Shown here: positions 8,577 to 17,126 of the stretch, piece after piece
Layout of the letters: every line of letters begins with the position of its first letter
Position numbering within the stretch: position 1 is the stretch's first letter
From: Streptomyces bluensis
GTDB lineage: Bacteria > Actinomycetota > Actinomycetes > Streptomycetales > Streptomycetaceae
Length of the DNA stretch: 64,000 bases
Assembly (NCBI RefSeq): GCF_014650715.1
Contig: NZ_BMVM01000010.1
Location: 287,607 to 351,606 of the forward strand
Direction of reading: 5' to 3'
Made by a program: the position numbers and the translations under genes
The notes under the pieces: model-generated
Database searches by the model: none
Told to the model about the DNA's origin: nothing
Seen by the model: the letters and a program-made list of their open reading frames with translations, nothing else

Positions 8577-8638
8577 CCCGGAAAGGCCGGTGGCCCCCGC
8601 GTCCCGAAGGGGATGCGGGGGCCACCGGCCTTTCCGGG
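8577..8638. terminator. Bidirectional terminator between lacI-type gene and secreted protease
   Basis: A perfect 24-bp inverted repeat (arms 8577-8600 and 8615-8638, 14-nt loop) lies exactly between two convergent genes. Its core is GGCCGGTGGCCCCCGC. It is unusually long and stable and should stop transcription from both sides. Confidence 0.88.
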
Positions 8639-8665
8639 TGGGCTCCAACGGCCCTCCCGGTGGGC

Positions 8666-10468
8666 TCAGAACAACAGGTTGTACTGGTTGAAGCCCGTGC
8701 CCAGGCTGATCCTCGACGCGAACAGGTCGCTGGACGCCTTGTTCGTGCCCCGGTAGAGCCACAGCGTGCCGCCCGAGTCACGGGCCATGACGTCGGCGAT
8801 GCCGTCGCCGGTCACGTCGCCGTTGGTGACGTAGGACGTGAAGTTCCAGCCGGTGCGGGCCTTGATGCGGCCCGACCAGGGGGCCGAGGCCTTGCCCGTG
8901 CCGCGGTAGAGGTACAGGGTGCCGTCCGGGTAGCGGACCAGCAGGTCCGCCTTGCCGTCGCCGGACAGGTCACCGCGACCCATCAGCTTCATGCCCTTCC
9001 AGGCACCGGAGACGACCTTGATCTTGCTGTTGAACTGGCCGTTGCCCTTGCCCGGGTAGAGGTAGACCGAGCCGTCCGCGTCCAGGGCGACGAGGTCGGG
9101 GCGGGCGTCACCGGTCAGGTCGCCGGGGATGGCGTACGACTTGTAGCCGCCCCAGACGGAGCTGATCTGCATCCACTCCCACGCCCAGCTGGAGTGGTTC
9201 ATGTAGCTGCGGTACAGCTTGCCGTCCGTCTTGTCGCGGATGATCAGGTCCTGGTAGAAGTCGCGGTCCAGGTCGGCCTGCATGGCCCAGCTGGCGTACT
9301 CCCAGCCGTTGCCCTGGTACGCGCGGGTCGCGAGCGACGTGCCCTTGCTGTCCTGCTGGAACAGGTTGCCCGACGGCGTGCGGGCCAGCAGGTCGGCGCG
9401 GCCGTCGTAGCTCAGGTCGGTGTCGTCGATGCGCGGCTGGGCCGCCCAGGTGTACGAGGAGACCTTGGTGAAGACGGGGTAGGCGCCCTCGGCGGTGCAG
9501 CCCTGGACCCCCCAGGAGACGATGCCGATGATCTTGCCGCCCACGACCAGCGGGCCGCCGGAGTCACCGTTGCAGGGGCTGACGGTGCCCGCGTCGCCGC
9601 CGGTGGCCGGGGTGCCCGCACAGGTCATCGAGCCCTCGGCGAAGACGTCCTCGCCGAGCACGTTCCGCATGGCGGTGTCGCAGGTCGAGTCCGCGACGAC
9701 CTTGAGGCTCGCCTTGCGGAGCTTGGGGGACAGCTCGGCGTCCGCGCCGCCGGAGGTCAGGCCCCAGCCGTACACCGTGCCGGTGGTGCCGGGGGTGTAG
9801 AGCGAGCTGTCGTCGGAGGCCGCCAGGCGCAGTCCGGCCTGCTCCAGGGGGCGGTCCAGGGTGAGGACGGCGACGTCGTTCTTGATGGTCGACTCGTCGT
9901 ACTTCGGGTGGCTCCACTGGCGCCATACCCCGGCGACGGTGCCCGTGGAGCCGTCGAGAAGATCGGCGGTTCCCGAGACGACGGCACCGTACTTCTGCCA
10001 GTCCAGGCCGGCCACGCAGTGGGCGGCGGTGAGGACCTTGTTGGGGGCGACGAGCGTGCCACCGCAGAAGTAGCTCTGGCCGGCCTCGTCGGAGTAGTAG
10101 AGCTGGACCATCCACGGGGCGCTGGAGATCGTCGTCTCGGTGCCGCCGATGATGAACGGGGACTGCTGCTCGGAGGACTCAGGAGAGTCCGTGGAGTCGT
10201 TCGCCGCTTCCGGCTTGGACGCTTCTTCCTTGGCCGCTTCCGCCTTGGCCGCCTCTGCGGCTCGTTCGCGCAGTTCGGCGTCGGAGGCGGTGGGCTTCGG
10301 GGCGGCGCTCTGCTGCCGGGCGGTGCCCGGGTCGGGAAGGGTGGCGGGTCCGTCGGCCGCGCTCGCGGGCGTCGCGAGTGCGCCGGCGCAGCTCAGCGCC
10401 AGCGCGAGGGCGGCCGCGGGCAGCGCCGTGACTGCACGTCTGTGACGGCCGCGCGGGGCACGTATCAC
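8666..10468 (-). CDS. Secreted trypsin-like serine protease with FG-GAP/VCBS repeats
   Basis: This 600-residue protein starts with a signal peptide (twin Arg-rich start, hydrophobic AALALALSCAGALATPASA, cleavage near residue 38). An Ala/Glu/Lys-rich linker follows to about residue 105. The S1 domain comes next, with LTAAHC (His), NDVAVLTL (Asp) and CNGDSGGPL (Ser). The C-terminal half has at least four FG-GAP units of the type DLTGDARPDLVALDADG, which usually form a beta-propeller. It should be an extracellular endopeptidase, with the propeller possibly binding substrate or calcium. Confidence 0.9.
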   Translation of the reverse strand: MIRAPRGRHRRAVTALPAAALALALSCAGALATPASAADGPATLPDPGTARQQSAAPKPTASDAELRERAAEAAKAEAAKEEASKPEAANDSTDSPESSEQQSPFIIGGTETTISSAPWMVQLYYSDEAGQSYFCGGTLVAPNKVLTAAHCVAGLDWQKYGAVVSGTADLLDGSTGTVAGVWRQWSHPKYDESTIKNDVAVLTLDRPLEQAGLRLAASDDSSLYTPGTTGTVYGWGLTSGGADAELSPKLRKASLKVVADSTCDTAMRNVLGEDVFAEGSMTCAGTPATGGDAGTVSPCNGDSGGPLVVGGKIIGIVSWGVQGCTAEGAYPVFTKVSSYTWAAQPRIDDTDLSYDGRADLLARTPSGNLFQQDSKGTSLATRAYQGNGWEYASWAMQADLDRDFYQDLIIRDKTDGKLYRSYMNHSSWAWEWMQISSVWGGYKSYAIPGDLTGDARPDLVALDADGSVYLYPGKGNGQFNSKIKVVSGAWKGMKLMGRGDLSGDGKADLLVRYPDGTLYLYRGTGKASAPWSGRIKARTGWNFTSYVTNGDVTGDGIADVMARDSGGTLWLYRGTNKASSDLFASRISLGTGFNQYNLLF

Positions 10469-10806
10469 TCAGGGCTCCTGGGGTGCGAGATGTCGTATGG
10501 GGCCCGAGAAGGGCCAGACAACGCGCAGGCCAACCCTGCGGCGTGCATGACATGGCCATGACGTACACAGATGGCGAAACCGCGGAGCCCCCCTCCGGCG
10601 CGGACGATCATAGGCACCAAATGTCCCTGTGCGCGCCGGTGTCACAGCATCCAAACAAGAGTTCGCCCGACACCTTCAGGGAACTCACCTCACGGCAACC
10701 TTCCGTTTCCCTTCCCACCCGGCCTTACATCGGGCATACGCGCTTCTGTCGGGCTTCTCAGCCGGTACTCAGGCACCTCTCATGGACGCGGCGCAATCTG
10801 GGAGTC
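10469..10806. other. Divergent intergenic region between two protease genes
   Basis: This 338-nt region should carry promoters for the secreted trypsin and the HtrA-like gene. No convincing operator, RNA gene or peptide was found. Confidence 0.35.
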
Positions 10807-11892
10807 ATGACCGAGAGCTTCCGCCGCAGCGGCGAGTACGAGAACCCCCAGGGTCACGGACACCAGCCCGCGTACCCCGAGCAGCAAGCCTCCGCCTCCC
10901 CGGTGAACCCGGTGAACCCGGTGAACCCGGCGCAATCGGCACAAGCGGCGCACCCGGAATGGCCGCCCCCGCCCCCGTACCAGCCCCAGGCGCCGTCGAA
11001 CGCCGGGAAGCGCGCCCGCGGTCCGATGGCCCTCCTCGCGGCCGTGGCGATCGTCGCGGCAGCGATCGGCGGCGGCACCGCGTACGGCATCCAGACGCTG
11101 ACCGGCAACGACACCGCGGCCTCCACCAGCGCCACGAGCGCCACGAGTGTCGTGCCCGCCAGCCAGAAGGGCACGGTGGCCGGGGTCGCCAAGGCGGTGA
11201 GCCCGAGCATCGTGGAGGTCAGCGCGAGCTCGAACGCCGGTGAGTCGACCGGTTCGGGCGTGATCATCACCAAGGGTGGCGAGATCATCACCAACAACCA
11301 CGTCGTCGCCGACGCCTCCTCGGTCAAGGTGACGACCAGCACCGGCAAGACGTACACGGCCCGGGTCGTCGGCACCGACAGCAAGAAGGACCTCGCGCTG
11401 ATCAAGCTCGTGAACGCCTCCGGTCTGAAGGCGGCCACGCTGGGCGACTCCGGCAACGTCAAGGTCGGCGACGAGGTCGTCGCGATCGGCTCCCCGGAGG
11501 GGCTGTCCGGCACGGTCACCAGCGGCATCGTCTCCGCGCTCAACCGGGACGTCACGGTCGCCACGGGCGGCGGGCAGCAGCAACAGCAGCAGGGTGGTCC
11601 GGGCGGTGGCGGCGACTGGCCGTTCGAGTTCGGCGGGCAGCAGTTCAACGGCGACACCGGCTCGTCCACGACGACGTACAAGGCGATACAGACCGACGCC
11701 TCACTGAACCCGGGCAATTCCGGCGGCGCGCTGATCGACATGAACGGCGACATCATCGGCATCAACTCGGCGATGTACTCGGCGGCCCAGTCCTCCTCCG
11801 ACGCGGGCAGCGTCGGCCTCGGCTTCGCCATCCCGATCAACACGGTGAAGGCCGACCTGAGCACGCTGCGGGCCGGCGGCTCCGGCAGCTGA
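10807..11892 (+). CDS. HtrA/DegP-like membrane-anchored serine protease without PDZ domain
   Basis: This 361-residue protein has a Pro/Gln-rich cytoplasmic N-terminus with a VNPVNPVNP repeat (residues 1-75) and one membrane helix (MALLAAVAIVAAAIGGGTAYG, about 76-100). The trypsin-like domain has ITNNHVV (His), KKDLALIKL (Asp) and NPGNSGGALIDMNG (Ser). It ends at IPINTVKADLSTL plus eight residues, where HtrA proteins normally continue into a PDZ domain. A Gln/Gly insertion (about residues 258-280) interrupts the protease domain. It is probably a surface quality-control protease linked to the two-component pair downstream. Confidence 0.9.
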   Translation: MTESFRRSGEYENPQGHGHQPAYPEQQASASPVNPVNPVNPAQSAQAAHPEWPPPPPYQPQAPSNAGKRARGPMALLAAVAIVAAAIGGGTAYGIQTLTGNDTAASTSATSATSVVPASQKGTVAGVAKAVSPSIVEVSASSNAGESTGSGVIITKGGEIITNNHVVADASSVKVTTSTGKTYTARVVGTDSKKDLALIKLVNASGLKAATLGDSGNVKVGDEVVAIGSPEGLSGTVTSGIVSALNRDVTVATGGGQQQQQQGGPGGGGDWPFEFGGQQFNGDTGSSTTTYKAIQTDASLNPGNSGGALIDMNGDIIGINSAMYSAAQSSSDAGSVGLGFAIPINTVKADLSTLRAGGSGS

Positions 11893-11955
11893 GCCGCCCC
11901 GGATGTGCCTCTGAGCCGCCCCTGATCTGCCTCTGATCTGCCCTGATCTGCCTCG
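11891..11955. repeat. Short tandem CTGATCTGCC-type repeats after the HtrA gene
   Basis: Several degenerate copies of a 9-12-nt unit built on CTGATCTGCC and GAGCCGCCCC occupy the start of the spacer before the response-regulator gene. They are non-coding. Confidence 0.5.
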
Positions 11956-12058
11956 GACACGGCCGTCACCCCGCCAGGCCCCCGAAACGTGCGAGGCTGA
12001 AGGCGCCCGACAGGACCGACAGGTCACCCGTCCCCGCGCACCCGAGGAACGACACACC

Positions 12059-12793
12059 ATGAGCCCCGCCGAAGGCGACCGTGAACCCCAGCGCATCCTG
12101 ATCGTCGACGACGAGCCGGCCGTGCGCGAAGCACTCCAGCGCAGCATGGCCTTCGAGGGGTACGAGACCGAGACGGCCGTGGACGGCGCCGACGCCCTGG
12201 AGAAGGCGACCGCGTACCGGCCCGACCTGGTCGTCCTGGACATCCAGATGCCCCGGATGGACGGGCTCACCGCCGCCCGCCGTATCCGCGGCGCGGGCGA
12301 CACGACCCCCATCCTGATGCTGACGGCCCGCGACACGGTCGGCGACCGTGTCACCGGGCTCGACGCCGGGGCCGACGACTACCTGGTCAAGCCGTTCGAG
12401 CTGGACGAGCTGTTCGCCCGCATCCGTGCGCTGCTGCGCCGCAACTCGTACGCGGCCGCGGTGGCCGCCGCGGCCCAGCAGGACGAGACACTCACCTTCG
12501 CGGACCTGCGGATGAACCTCGCCACCCGTGAGGTCACCCGCGGGGGGCGGGCCGTCGAGCTGACCCGTACGGAGTTCACGCTGCTGGAGATGTTCATGGC
12601 GCACCCGCGCCAGGTGCTCACCCGTGAGCAGATCCTGAAGGCGGTCTGGGGCTTCGACTTCGAGCCGACCTCGAACTCCCTGGACGTGTACGTCATGTAC
12701 CTCCGCCGCAAGACGGAGGCGGGCGGCGAGCCCCGCCTCGTGCACACGGTGCGCGGGGTGGGTTATGTGCTGCGGTCGGGTGGGGTGGAGTGA
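12059..12793 (+). CDS. OmpR-family response regulator
   Basis: This 244-residue protein has a complete receiver domain: acidic pocket LIVDDEPAVRE, phospho-acceptor Asp in DLVVLDIQMPRMDG, Thr/Ser in MLTARDT, and Lys in DDYLVKPFELDEL. A winged helix from about residue 140 follows (VELTRTEFTLLEMFMAHPR, then SLDVYVMYLRRKTE and RGVGYVL). GAGGAAC precedes the ATG. The stop overlaps the GTG of the kinase gene by 4 nt, so the two are translationally coupled. It matches the SCO4156/SCO4155 pair by position. Targets are unknown, but the adjacent HtrA gene is a likely one. Confidence 0.94.
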   Translation: MSPAEGDREPQRILIVDDEPAVREALQRSMAFEGYETETAVDGADALEKATAYRPDLVVLDIQMPRMDGLTAARRIRGAGDTTPILMLTARDTVGDRVTGLDAGADDYLVKPFELDELFARIRALLRRNSYAAAVAAAAQQDETLTFADLRMNLATREVTRGGRAVELTRTEFTLLEMFMAHPRQVLTREQILKAVWGFDFEPTSNSLDVYVMYLRRKTEAGGEPRLVHTVRGVGYVLRSGGVE

Positions 12794-14256
12794 GGAACGT
12801 CGTACGCCGGTACCGGTCGCTCCCGCTGAGGGCGCGGCTGTCGCTGCTGGTCGCGGCGGCGGTGGCGTTCGCGGTGGCGGCGGTCTCGATGAGCTGCTGG
12901 TTCGTGGTGCAGGAGAAGCTGTACGACGAGGTGAACAGCGATCTGGAGAAGGCCGCGGACCGGCCGCAGGTGGCCAGCGAGGTGGCGGGCGTCCTCAACA
13001 ACTGCGTCCAGGAGCCGTCGGGGACGTACACCGGCGTGCGCGGGCGCGACACCTTCTACGTCCAACTGGTCAAGGCGGACGGCACGGCCTGTGTCTCCGT
13101 GTCGTCCGAGGGCATGGTGAAGGTCACCCCCAGCGACGTCGACGTGGTCAAGCACGCGGCGGACGGCAAGGGCATCCTCCGCAACGGCACGGACTCCAAC
13201 GGCAACGCCGTGCGCGTGCTGACCGTGCCGCTGCGTGTCACCGAGGGCTTCGGCGGCGAGTCACAGCTGTTCCAGGGGGCCGCGTTCACGATCGCCATCC
13301 CTCTCCAGGACACCCAGAAAACCCTCAACGACCTCGCCCTCCTGCTCCTTGTCGTCTCCGGCGTCGGCGTCGTGGGCGCCGGAGCCATGGGCCTGTTCGG
13401 GGCCCGCGCCGCCCTGCGCCCGGTCGACAGACTCACCGACGCCGCCGAGCACATCGCCCGCACCGAGGACCTGACGATCCGTATCCCCGTGGAGGACGAT
13501 GCCGAGGACGAGATCGCGCGCCTGTCCCGCTCGTTCAACTCGATGACGAGCGCCCTGGCCGACTCCCACGAACTGCAACAACAGCTCATCGCGGACGCGG
13601 GCCACGAACTCCGCACCCCGCTCACGTCCTTGCGCACGAACATCGAACTCCTCAGCCGCAGCGAGGAGACGGGCCGCCCGATCCCCGCGGCGGACCGCAA
13701 GGCACTGCTCGCCTCGGTCAAGGCGCAGATGACGGAACTGGCCTCCCTGATCGGCGACCTTCAGGAACTGTCCCGCTCGGACAACGCCCAGCACGGCGAC
13801 CGCGTCCAGGTGGTGGACTTCCAGGAAACCGTGGAGTCGGCGCTGCGGCGCGCCCGCCTGCGCGGCCCGGAGCTGACGATCACGGCGGCCCTCGACCCCT
13901 GGTACGTACGCTCCGAACCGGCGGCCCTGGAGCGGGCGATCGTCAACATCCTCGACAACGCGGTGAAGTTCAGCCCCGAGGGCGGCACGATCGAGGTGGC
14001 CCTGGCGGCCGGCGTCCTGACGGTCCGCGACCACGGCCCCGGCATCCCCGCCGACGAACTCCCCCACGTCTTCGACCGCTTCTGGCGCTCCCAGAGCGCG
14101 CGGGCGCTGCCGGGTTCGGGCCTGGGCCTGTCGATCGTGGCCCGCACGGTGCGGCAGTCCGGCGGAGAGGTGACCCTGACCAGTGCGGAGGGCGGCGGCA
14201 CCCTGGCGACCGTACGGCTGCCGGGGGCGCCCACGCCGCCACCCGAACTGCCCTGA
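12790..14256 (+). CDS. Two-component sensor histidine kinase
   Basis: This 488-residue protein has a first membrane helix at about residues 17-40 and an extracytoplasmic sensor region to about 185. A second helix (about 185-205) is followed by HAMP (about 206-258). The HisKA box is GHELRTPLTSLRTN (phospho-acceptor His), and HATPase_c has N-box NILDNAVKFSPEGG, DHGPGIP and GSGLGLSIV. It starts with GTG inside the stop of the regulator gene. The sensor domain has no recognised ligand fold. Cys residues in it (NNCVQE, TACVSV) could form a disulfide. Confidence 0.94.
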   Translation: MRNVVRRYRSLPLRARLSLLVAAAVAFAVAAVSMSCWFVVQEKLYDEVNSDLEKAADRPQVASEVAGVLNNCVQEPSGTYTGVRGRDTFYVQLVKADGTACVSVSSEGMVKVTPSDVDVVKHAADGKGILRNGTDSNGNAVRVLTVPLRVTEGFGGESQLFQGAAFTIAIPLQDTQKTLNDLALLLLVVSGVGVVGAGAMGLFGARAALRPVDRLTDAAEHIARTEDLTIRIPVEDDAEDEIARLSRSFNSMTSALADSHELQQQLIADAGHELRTPLTSLRTNIELLSRSEETGRPIPAADRKALLASVKAQMTELASLIGDLQELSRSDNAQHGDRVQVVDFQETVESALRRARLRGPELTITAALDPWYVRSEPAALERAIVNILDNAVKFSPEGGTIEVALAAGVLTVRDHGPGIPADELPHVFDRFWRSQSARALPGSGLGLSIVARTVRQSGGEVTLTSAEGGGTLATVRLPGAPTPPPELP

Positions 14257-14279
14257 GCGACTCCTGGGCTACTCCTTAG

Positions 14280-14918
14280 CTACTCCTGGGCGTCCTGGGC
14301 GTCCTGGGCGGATGCCTGCCTGGCCACGCGCTCCAGTCGGCTCCGGTAGCTCTCCCACCACTCCAGATCCTCGGACGGGATGCTGTTGTTGCCCTGTTTC
14401 TCCCCCGCGGCGCCGTCGATGAGTTCCCGGACGATGTCGGCGTGCCCGGCGTGCCGGTGCGTCTCCGCGATCACCCGCACCACGGCGTGGTGCAGCGTCA
14501 CCTGGTTGCGCTCGCTCGGCCACCACGGCACCGTGCCGATCGTGTCGAGCGCCAGCGCGTCGATGGTCGCGTCGCCGTGCGCCCACGCCCGCCGATAGAG
14601 CCCCACGATGTACTCACGCGACTCGTCGGCGGTGGCCCACATGTCCGCGTTGACCTCGGCCCCCTCGTCGACCCAGGGCATCGGCTCGCCGGAGGGCCGT
14701 CCGAAGGTCTCGCCGAGATAGCCCAGCTCCACGCTGGCCACATGCTTGACCAGGCCCAGGAGATTGGTCCCGGTCGGTGTCATCGGCCGGCGGACGTCGT
14801 ACTCGGAGAGCCCGTCCAGCTTCCAGAGCAGGGCGTCGCGGGCCTCCTGGAGGTAGCGGTGGAGGTCGGCTTTGGGGTCCGGTGCGGCGGTTTGCGATGC
14901 GGTTTCCGAGGTGGTCAT
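14280..14918 (-). CDS. DinB/DUF664 family protein
   Basis: This 212-residue four-helix-bundle protein has likely metal ligands in LLGLVKHVASVELGYLGETF and ETHRHAGHADIVRELIDG, the DUF664 pattern. Relatives include metal-dependent thiol transferases using mycothiol or bacillithiol, so a mycothiol-linked role is plausible but unproven. The last residues, DAQDAQE, come from a short GTCCTGGGC tandem repeat at the 3' end, suggesting slippage at the C-terminus. It converges with the kinase gene. Confidence 0.85.
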   Translation of the reverse strand: MTTSETASQTAAPDPKADLHRYLQEARDALLWKLDGLSEYDVRRPMTPTGTNLLGLVKHVASVELGYLGETFGRPSGEPMPWVDEGAEVNADMWATADESREYIVGLYRRAWAHGDATIDALALDTIGTVPWWPSERNQVTLHHAVVRVIAETHRHAGHADIVRELIDGAAGEKQGNNSIPSEDLEWWESYRSRLERVARQASAQDAQDAQE

Positions 14919-14970
14919 GGGGTCAGTCTGGCGGGCGGGCGATCTTTGTCGCCCGCCCTTTTCACACAGC

Positions 14971-15212
14971 TCAGTGCCAGAAGACCTCTTCGATCACGAT
15001 CTGGGGATCTTCGGATCGGCGGACGAAGGTGTACTTCAGCCAGCCGTTTCCGTGGTCGAAGAAGCAGAGGAATACGGGTCTTTCGCCGTGACCAGCTCGG
15101 CGCGCGCTGCGAGGACCATCTCACGAGCGTGGTCGGGCAGTGACTCGAAGGTGGCGAGAGCATCGAGCCGCCAGTCCGCCTGCCAGGGCGGCCCCATGAA
15201 CCCATCAGTCAC
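14971..15212 (-). pseudogene. Frameshifted small conserved gene after DUF6247
   Basis: The frame opens at GTG 15212, overlapping the stop of the DUF6247 gene by 4 nt. It reads TDGFMGPPWQADWRLDALAT and onward through AELVTAKDPY. It then runs into a stop after STTETAG. In another frame the sequence continues sensibly with CFFDHGNGWLKYTFVRRSED and ends IVIEEVFWH at 14971. A net frameshift near 15065-15075 therefore splits the gene, through either a real mutation or a sequencing error. Function is unknown. The small size and coupling suggest a partner of DUF6247. Confidence 0.65.
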
Positions 15213-15559
15213 TCGCCGGGCTCCAGTTCTCGGACCCGGTAGTGAATCTTCGCCGCTTCTTCGAGGAGAGCTTTGGCTTCGGCGGTGTCGGTGCACTCGT
15301 ACGCGGCTCGGTGTTCAAGGTCGCGAACATGCGCGTCCAGCTTCGGGTCGCGGGCGATGGCGTACTCACCCCACCAGCGGGCCATGAACGCGGGCACCGG
15401 ACCGAGGTCGTAGGCGTCGGCGATCGCCCACTTCCAGTGCGCGTCGAAATCCGGGAGAAGTTCGGGAGTGTGCTCGGCGATGGCCTCGCGCAGCGCCTTC
15501 GGCGTCCGCTCGGGCATGGGAGGGATAACCGGCTGGGGTTCCGCAGCGTGGGCAGCCAT
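15209..15559 (-). CDS. DUF6247-like small protein
   Basis: This 116-residue protein contains PMPERTPKALREAIAEHTPE and AYDLGPVPAFMARWWGEYAI, features I associate with DUF6247, a small actinobacterial family often next to toxin-like partners. The start is chosen at 15559 because GAAGGAGGAC lies 7 nt upstream. Its stop overlaps the next start by 4 nt. The long helical C-terminus (HVRDLEHRAAYECTDTAEAK) suggests a dimerising or antitoxin-like protein. That is inference. Confidence 0.7.
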   Translation of the reverse strand: MAAHAAEPQPVIPPMPERTPKALREAIAEHTPELLPDFDAHWKWAIADAYDLGPVPAFMARWWGEYAIARDPKLDAHVRDLEHRAAYECTDTAEAKALLEEAAKIHYRVRELEPGE

Positions 15560-15606
15560 GATCGATGTCCTCCTTCGACGCGCCGTGTCTACGACCATAA
15601 CCGCGC

Positions 15607-15792
15607 TCACCGTCCCCGCGCGGATTGTCCGCGCGTCGGCTCCGACCGGGACAGCAGGCCCTGGGCGCGGATCTTCTCAGCGGCCAGTGTGTACAGGTTG
15701 GTCAGCGCGTCCAGACCTTGATCGAACTCGTCATCGGTCAGCGTGCAGCCCCTCGTGATCTCTCGCATGGGATCACCGTGACCGGACCGCAC
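15607..15792 (-). CDS. Hypothetical small protein
   Basis: This frame of up to 61 residues (REITRGCTLTDDEFDQGLDA, then LTNLYTLAAEKIRAQGLLSR) has normal amino-acid composition and good codon bias. It lies between DUF397 and DUF6247 on the same strand. The start may be GTG at 15792 or ATG at 15768. No family is recognised. Confidence 0.45.
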   Translation of the reverse strand: MRSGHGDPMREITRGCTLTDDEFDQGLDALTNLYTLAAEKIRAQGLLSRSEPTRGQSARGR

Positions 15793-15820
15793 CCCTCCCC
15801 GTCCCGGTTTCCCGCCGACT

Positions 15821-16042
15821 TCACCCGAGGGTGTTCACGCCCACCTCGCCCTTGACGCCTTCCATGAACGCGGACCAGGACGACGCCGAGAAGACCAGCG
15901 GGCGGGCCGTAGGGGTCTTGCTGTCGCGGACGGGGACTATGCCGGGGTAGCCGTCGGCGATCTCGACGCAGTTCGAGGCTCCCCCGTCGCTATAGGACGA
16001 CTTGTGCCACACGGCGGTGCTGAGGTCGAGGCTTCTGTTCAT
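15821..16042 (-). CDS. DUF397 protein
   Basis: This 73-residue protein has the DUF397 signature: STAVWHKSSYSDGGASNCVE, then IVPVRDSKTPTARPLVFSAS and WSAFMEGVK. DUF397 proteins pair with Scr1/WhiJ-type regulators in Streptomyces and are implicated in control of development. The ATG overlaps the stop of the regulator gene by 4 nt, so the two are coupled. Confidence 0.92.
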   Translation of the reverse strand: MNRSLDLSTAVWHKSSYSDGGASNCVEIADGYPGIVPVRDSKTPTARPLVFSASSWSAFMEGVKGEVGVNTLG

Positions 16043-16872
16043 GATCTGTACTCCTCCAGAAGGCGCTTGATGAACATCGTCGACTCCGCCGGAGTCAGGG
16101 CCGCGTCACGGACGAGATCGTAGGACAAGCGGAAGGACAGCACCTTGTCCGGATCGTCGATCAGCTTGCCGAAGCCGTTGCCTTCCACGTAGGCAACGGG
16201 CTCCCCAACTCGCTGCCACAGCAGGATGAGGTCGCTGTTCATGAGGTCGTGCACGCCAGCCGCGTAGGGCAGCACCTGAAGTGCGAGCGACGGCAGTTCC
16301 GCCGCATCCAGCAGGCGTGACAACTGGTCCGTCCACACCTTCCTGTTGGGAACGGGCCGCCGCAGCGCCCCCTCGTCCAGGATCACGCGCACGCTCGGCG
16401 CCGGTTGGCGGTAGAGCAACTCCTGCCGTCCTATACGCGCGGCCACCTGTTCCTCGACCTCATCGCCGTTGCCGACCGTTGTCTGTGCTCCAGACAACCC
16501 TGACAACACCGTGCGGGCATAGTCCTCGGTCTGCAACAGGCCGGGGACGCGCAGTTGGAACATCCACATGATCCGCGCCTTCGCCTCCAGCTCCATGAAC
16601 GCCTTGTACTTGTCCTTGATGACGTCCTTGCGCGCATCCCTCCACAGGCGAACCAGCAGGTCACCGCACCCGTAGTACCTGTCCAGGTCCTCCATGACGA
16701 CCACCTTGGAGAGCCGCTCGCCCGCCTCCAACCGGTACAGGTAGCTCTTGTCGTAGCCCGCTTCGTCGGCCAGTTGCCCCAGCGACTTGCCCGCCTTCTC
16801 CCGAAGGAACTTGAGCGTCCGCCCCAGAGCAGCCCGCCCCGACTCCCGTTCCCCGTCAACCACTTCGCCCAC
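16039..16872 (-). CDS. Scr1/WhiJ-type helix-turn-helix regulator (DUF5753)
   Basis: This protein of about 277 residues has a Cro/CI-type HTH at the N-terminus (LGRTLKFLREKAGKSLGQLA, then YDKSYLYRLEAGERL). The DUF5753 domain starts near RIMWMFQLRVPGLLQTEDYA and ends in EYRS. The start is uncertain: GTG codons at 16884, 16872 and 16863 are all possible after purine-rich sequence. Together with the coupled DUF397 gene it forms the usual regulator/partner module of actinobacteria. Confidence 0.88.
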   Translation of the reverse strand: MGEVVDGERESGRAALGRTLKFLREKAGKSLGQLADEAGYDKSYLYRLEAGERLSKVVVMEDLDRYYGCGDLLVRLWRDARKDVIKDKYKAFMELEAKARIMWMFQLRVPGLLQTEDYARTVLSGLSGAQTTVGNGDEVEEQVAARIGRQELLYRQPAPSVRVILDEGALRRPVPNRKVWTDQLSRLLDAAELPSLALQVLPYAAGVHDLMNSDLILLWQRVGEPVAYVEGNGFGKLIDDPDKVLSFRLSYDLVRDAALTPAESTMFIKRLLEEYRS

Positions 16873-17000
16873 CTCACCCCTCACCGTTGCCCGGGGCCGA
16901 AGACAACGCCGACCCCCTTCCGCAGCGTACGTCGGATCAGTGACGATCTGGGCACGAACGGTAATCACCGCTCGTCACCCCACCCAGAAAGTGCGCCGAC

Positions 17001-17126
17001 ATGCGCCTACGCGTCGCCGAACTCTGCGAGTCAGCACTCCTCGCCCTCGTGCGGATTCTCCTGCCCTCACAGGGACGTCACCGTGCGCGCGGGCCGCGGC
17101 GACCTGGCATGGGGGGCGCCGCGTGA
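17001..17126 (+). CDS. Small Arg-rich protein, translationally coupled
   Basis: This 41-codon frame starts MRLRVAELCESALLALVRIL and continues LPSQGRHRARG. Its stop overlaps the GTG of the next gene (GTGA). The LLLP...GRHR pattern resembles short peptides that I recall near DUF397/HTH modules in Streptomyces. It is divergent from the Scr1-type regulator. Function is unknown. Confidence 0.45.
   Translation: MRLRVAELCESALLALVRILLPSQGRHRARGPRRPGMGGAA

Noticed and set aside
8567..10561. Long plus-strand frame opposite the FG-GAP protease
   Set aside because: Antisense to a gene with a complete catalytic triad and signal peptide, with no domain pattern of its own.
15821..16872. DUF397/HTH pair as a classical toxin-antitoxin system
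   Set aside because: The family evidence points to regulator/partner pairs in development; no toxin fold is visible.
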